A stretch of 64,000 nt of DNA from Peptococcaceae bacterium BICA1-7 (lineage in GTDB: Bacteria > Bacillota > Desulfotomaculia > Desulfotomaculales > Desulfocucumaceae), in the NCBI GenBank assembly GCA_000802095.1, contig JUEB01000022.1, positions 1-64,000 on the forward strand, given 5' to 3'. Position numbers and translations under genes: made by a program. Of the stretch, positions 61,100 to 64,000 are shown piece after piece. Within the stretch, counting starts at the first letter, position 1. Every line of letters starts with the position of its first letter. The notes beneath the pieces were generated by a model. The model was not told the origin of the DNA and ran no database searches. It was given only the letters and a program-made list of their open reading frames with translations.

Positions 61100-62827
61100 A
61101 TGGGGGAATACGGTTTCGGAATAGGGAGTTTATTAACCTTTATACAGGTGTTTTTTGCGGTAATAATAGGCCTTTACTTTTGGAATCTGCTGAAAGCGCA
61201 GCAGGGGAGCAAGAGCGCTGTGGAAAGGGAGTCCTCTAAAGAGCTTGAAAAGCTTAGTAAAATGAGATCAATTTCACTGACTGAGCCCCTTTCTGAAAAA
61301 ACCCGTCCGGACAGGTTCGAAGACATAGTAGGCCAGGATGAGGGTCTTAAAGCTCTGAGGGCAGCCCTTTGCGGTCCAAATCCGCAGCATGTGATTGTAT
61401 ACGGCCCCCCGGGGGTTGGCAAAACCGCCGCCGCACGGCTGGTGCTGGAGGAGGCTAAAAAAAGCGGCTGCTCACCCTTCAGAGAAGATGCCAGGTTTGT
61501 GGAAGTAGATGCCACCACTGCCAGGTTTGATGAGAGAGGCATTGCCGACCCTTTGATAGGATCGGTACACGATCCCATATACCAGGGGGCCGGCCCGCTG
61601 GGCATGGCCGGCATACCCCAGCCAAAGCCCGGCGCTGTGACCAAGGCCCACGGAGGCGTGCTGTTTATTGATGAAATAGGTGAGCTGCACTCCATACAGA
61701 TTAACAAGCTGTTAAAGGTGCTGGAGGATCGCAAGGTTTTGCTGGAGAGCGCCTATTACAGCCCCGAGGGGTCCAATATACCGTCACATATTCATGATAT
61801 ATTCCAAAATGGACTGCCCGCTGATTTCAGGCTGGTGGGCGCCACCACCAGGACTTCAGAGGATATACCACCGGCTATAAGGTCCCGCTGTCTGGAAATA
61901 TTTTTCCGGCCGCTTTTACCTGGAGAAATTGAGGTTATTGCCCGCAGGGCAGCTGAGAAAATAGGCCTTCCCATCGAGGAGAGGGGCCTAACGGTAATTA
62001 AAAAATATGCCACCAATGGCCGTGAGGCTGTCAATATAATTCAGATAGCCTCTGGAATATCTATAACCGAGGGCAGGGAAAAGGTGCAGGCCTCGGATGT
62101 GGAATGGGTGGTGCACAGTGGACAGTATTCCCCCAGGCCGGACAGGAAGGTGGCGGCGAGCCCGCAGGTGGGTCTTGTAAACGGCCTGGCGGTATACGGG
62201 CCCAATATGGGGACCCTTGTTGAGCTGGAAGTGGGCGCTGTGCCGGCAGCCAAGGGACAGGGCAAAATGATTGTTACCGGTGTTGTGGAGGAAGAGGAGT
62301 TGGGTGGGCGGGGAAGGACCATACGCCGCAAAAGCATGGCCAGGGGGTCCGTGGATAATGTTCTGACGGTGCTGCGGTTGATTTCCGATGTTGATCCCAG
62401 GGATTACGACATTCATATAAACTTTCCGGGCGGTGTGCCCATAGATGGCCCTTCGGCCGGTGTAGCCGTGGCTACTGCGGTGTACTCAGCTATAAAGGGG
62501 ATACCTGTGGATAATACAGTGGCCATGACCGGTGAAATATCTATAAGGGGTATGGTGATGCCGGTGGGCGGGGTAGTGGCCAAAGCAGAGGCTGCCCGGC
62601 AGGCTGGAGCCAAAAAAGTGCTGATTCCTGCGGAAAATTTTCAGGATATATTAGCCCATATGGATGGTATAGAGGTTATTGCGGTAAAAAGGCTGGAGGA
62701 GATACTGGATTTGGCTTTGGTCAAGGGTTCTCTCCAGGACTGCGCCAAGGGCTTTTCACCCCAGGCCGGAATTCTTGCGGCCAGAGGTTTTGGATCTTCC
62801 CTGGGGGCGGCAAAAACCGGGGAGTAG
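61100..62827 (+). CDS. lonB: ATP-dependent protease LonB
   Basis: 575-residue LonB of spore-forming Firmicutes, with an N-terminal membrane helix (SLLTFIQVFFAVIIGLYFWNLL) that Lon lacks. The AAA+ domain has GPPGVGKTAAA and LFIDEIGELHSIQ. The protease domain has the catalytic Ser in DGPSAGVA and Lys in GGVVAKAEAA. Start ATG 61100 follows AGGAGG. It lies between clpX and lon, the order seen in Bacillus, where LonB is expressed in the forespore. Confidence 0.95.
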   Translation: MGEYGFGIGSLLTFIQVFFAVIIGLYFWNLLKAQQGSKSAVERESSKELEKLSKMRSISLTEPLSEKTRPDRFEDIVGQDEGLKALRAALCGPNPQHVIVYGPPGVGKTAAARLVLEEAKKSGCSPFREDARFVEVDATTARFDERGIADPLIGSVHDPIYQGAGPLGMAGIPQPKPGAVTKAHGGVLFIDEIGELHSIQINKLLKVLEDRKVLLESAYYSPEGSNIPSHIHDIFQNGLPADFRLVGATTRTSEDIPPAIRSRCLEIFFRPLLPGEIEVIARRAAEKIGLPIEERGLTVIKKYATNGREAVNIIQIASGISITEGREKVQASDVEWVVHSGQYSPRPDRKVAASPQVGLVNGLAVYGPNMGTLVELEVGAVPAAKGQGKMIVTGVVEEEELGGRGRTIRRKSMARGSVDNVLTVLRLISDVDPRDYDIHINFPGGVPIDGPSAGVAVATAVYSAIKGIPVDNTVAMTGEISIRGMVMPVGGVVAKAEAARQAGAKKVLIPAENFQDILAHMDGIEVIAVKRLEEILDLALVKGSLQDCAKGFSPQAGILAARGFGSSLGAAKTGE

Positions 62828-62941
62828 CCCTGGATAAAAACTAAGCCAGGAAATGAATATCAGATATGGTATTATACCAGACAGTACAGTGAAAGCAGGT
62901 AAGGCTGAAAAAAAATTGAATTATGGTTATATATCTTCCAA

Positions 62942-62970
62942 AAACCCGGCTAATCCCGGGTTTCCTTTAT
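62942..62970 (+). terminator. Hairpin after lonB
   Basis: AAACCCGG and CCGGGTTT around CTAATC, then a C/T-rich tail. Confidence 0.6.
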
Positions 62971-63069
62971 GACTGACAGTTATTACTATAGCAGGCCGCA
63001 ACATCGTGTGGTAGAATGTATTATACATGCCGCAAATAATATCGTATATACCTAAAAGGAGGTGTAGCT

Positions 63070-64000
63070 TTGGATACCATTGTTCGAACGTTACCATTGC
63101 TACCACTCCGGGGCATTCTCGTGTTTCCCAATATGGTTATTCACCTGGATGTTGGCAGGGAGAAATCCGTTCAGGCCATTGAAGAGGCTATGCTTCAGGA
63201 ACGGGTCATCTTTTTGGCAACTCAGAAAGAAGCACAGACAGATGACCCCGGGGAGGAAGACATTTACCAGATAGGTACAGTGGCCGAGGTTAAGCAGCTC
63301 TTAAAGCTTCCCGGCGGCACCATCAGGGTGCTGGTGGAGGGTATTGCCAGGGCGAGAATAAAGAGCTACACGGCCCACGAGCCGTTTTTCAAGGTTGAGA
63401 TCGACCAGTATAACGAGGTATTTAAAAAGACCCCCGAAGTTGAAGCCCTGATGAGGAATCTGGTCTATCAGTTCGAGCAGTACGTGAAGCTGTCCAAGCG
63501 TATTCCCCCTGAAACCGTTGTCTCGGTGGTTAACCTTGAAGAGCCCGGGCGCCTGGGTGATATAATTGCCTCTCATCTGGCCCTCAGGATTGAGGATAAG
63601 CAGAGCATACTGGAGGCAGTGGATATAGTAAAGCGCCTGGAGCGTCTCTGTGCAATCGTGGCCAAGGAATTGGAGATAGTGGAACTGGAGCGCAAGATCA
63701 ATATCCGGGTCCGCAAGCAGATGGAAAAGACTCAAAAAGAGTATTACCTTCGCGAGCAGATCAAGGCTATCCAGAGGGAACTGGGCGAAAAGGATGAGAA
63801 GGCCGCTGAGGGCGAGGAATACAGGGAGAAGATTGCAGAAGCCAAGCTTCCCAAAGAAGTTGAGGAAAAAGCCCTCAAAGAGGTGGATAGGCTTGAAAAA
63901 ATGCCTCCCATGGCTGCCGAGTCCGCTGTGGTGAGAAATTACCTGGACTGGCTTTTAGCCCTGCCCTGGAGCAAGGGAACCAGAGACAGGCTTGATATCA
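63070..64000 (+). CDS. lon: ATP-dependent protease Lon, 3'-truncated by the window edge
   Basis: First 310 residues of about 800 in Lon. TTG 63070 follows AGGAGGTG by five bases, and the start reads TIVRTLPLLPLRGILVFPNMVIHLDVGR, the usual LON N-terminal domain. It continues into the coiled middle region (EYYLREQIKAIQRELGEKDE), and ends at YLDWLLALPWSKGT just before the ATPase. The catalytic domains are off the window. A second frame starting at 63080 is spurious. Confidence 0.95.
   Translation, partial: MDTIVRTLPLLPLRGILVFPNMVIHLDVGREKSVQAIEEAMLQERVIFLATQKEAQTDDPGEEDIYQIGTVAEVKQLLKLPGGTIRVLVEGIARARIKSYTAHEPFFKVEIDQYNEVFKKTPEVEALMRNLVYQFEQYVKLSKRIPPETVVSVVNLEEPGRLGDIIASHLALRIEDKQSILEAVDIVKRLERLCAIVAKELEIVELERKINIRVRKQMEKTQKEYYLREQIKAIQRELGEKDEKAAEGEEYREKIAEAKLPKEVEEKALKEVDRLEKMPPMAAESAVVRNYLDWLLALPWSKGTRDRLDI

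Noticed and set aside
61174-61734. 186-codon minus frame opposite lonB
   Set aside because: Shadow of the lonB gene; no ribosome binding site, and composition follows codon positions of the plus-strand gene.

Overview
The window comes from a Gram-positive, endospore-forming anaerobe of the Firmicutes, most like a Peptococcaceae / Desulfotomaculum-Pelotomaculum type. The case rests on a set of sporulation and germination genes (a CwlD amidase, a PdaB-type deacetylase, YtaF, LonB, a sporulation-kinase-like PAS histidine kinase), strong GGAGG ribosome binding sites with many TTG and GTG starts, and energy metabolism built on acyl-CoA chemistry and a Na+-pumping decarboxylase. The genus is an inference.

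Layout. 0-3.5 kb: a 5'-truncated sulfoacetaldehyde acetyltransferase (xsc), two EamA-type exporters and a remnant of carbon-starvation gene cstA. 3.7-6.7 kb: a large multi-PAS histidine kinase and a tRNA-Gln/tRNA-Lys unit with its promoter and terminator. 6.9-18.2 kb: small proteins, a membrane PilZ protein, an NRDE protein, an M29 peptidase, a creatininase-family protein, cwlD, an ArsB/NhaD permease, typA and ytaF. 18.5-29.3 kb: an acyl-CoA catabolic region (carboxyltransferase, enoyl-CoA hydratase, HMG-CoA-lyase-like protein, acyl-CoA dehydrogenase, CoA-transferase) with a sigma-54 activator and two sequences that look like -24/-12 promoters. 29.4-42.4 kb: mutM, polA, a C-terminal-processing protease, two DedA/VTT proteins, a subtilisin-like protease and a CPA1 antiporter. 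42.5-52.2 kb: the unusual part (below). 52.3-57.1 kb: tRNA-Val, a D,D-carboxypeptidase, pdaB, a DUF3243 protein and a three-gene Na+-pump decarboxylase module. 57.7-64.0 kb: the protein quality-control run tig-clpP-clpX-lonB-lon; lon runs off the end.

The most interesting region is an AT-rich gene cluster at about 42.5-51.0 kb. It holds an acyl carrier protein, four radical SAM proteins, a hotdog thioesterase, a DUF6125-like protein and a fatty-acyl-AMP ligase, followed 14 bases later by a GC-richer methionine adenosyltransferase gene. Two of the radical SAM proteins look like a divergent pair of the LipS1/LipS2 type, which insert sulfur into octanoyl chains; the other two have a cobalamin-binding-like N-terminus. 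My reading is that a fatty acid is activated and loaded on the carrier, modified by radical chemistry (sulfur insertion and/or methylation or rearrangement), then released by the thioesterase. The product is unknown and I know of no described pathway with this gene set.

A second system-level point is that the carboxyltransferase at 18.6 kb has no biotin subunit beside it, while the Na+-pump module at 55.6-57.1 kb (beta subunit, biotin carrier, and a 50-residue gamma-like subunit) has no carboxyltransferase. Together they would make one complete complex. Several families of dispersed intergenic repeats and palindromes are also present.
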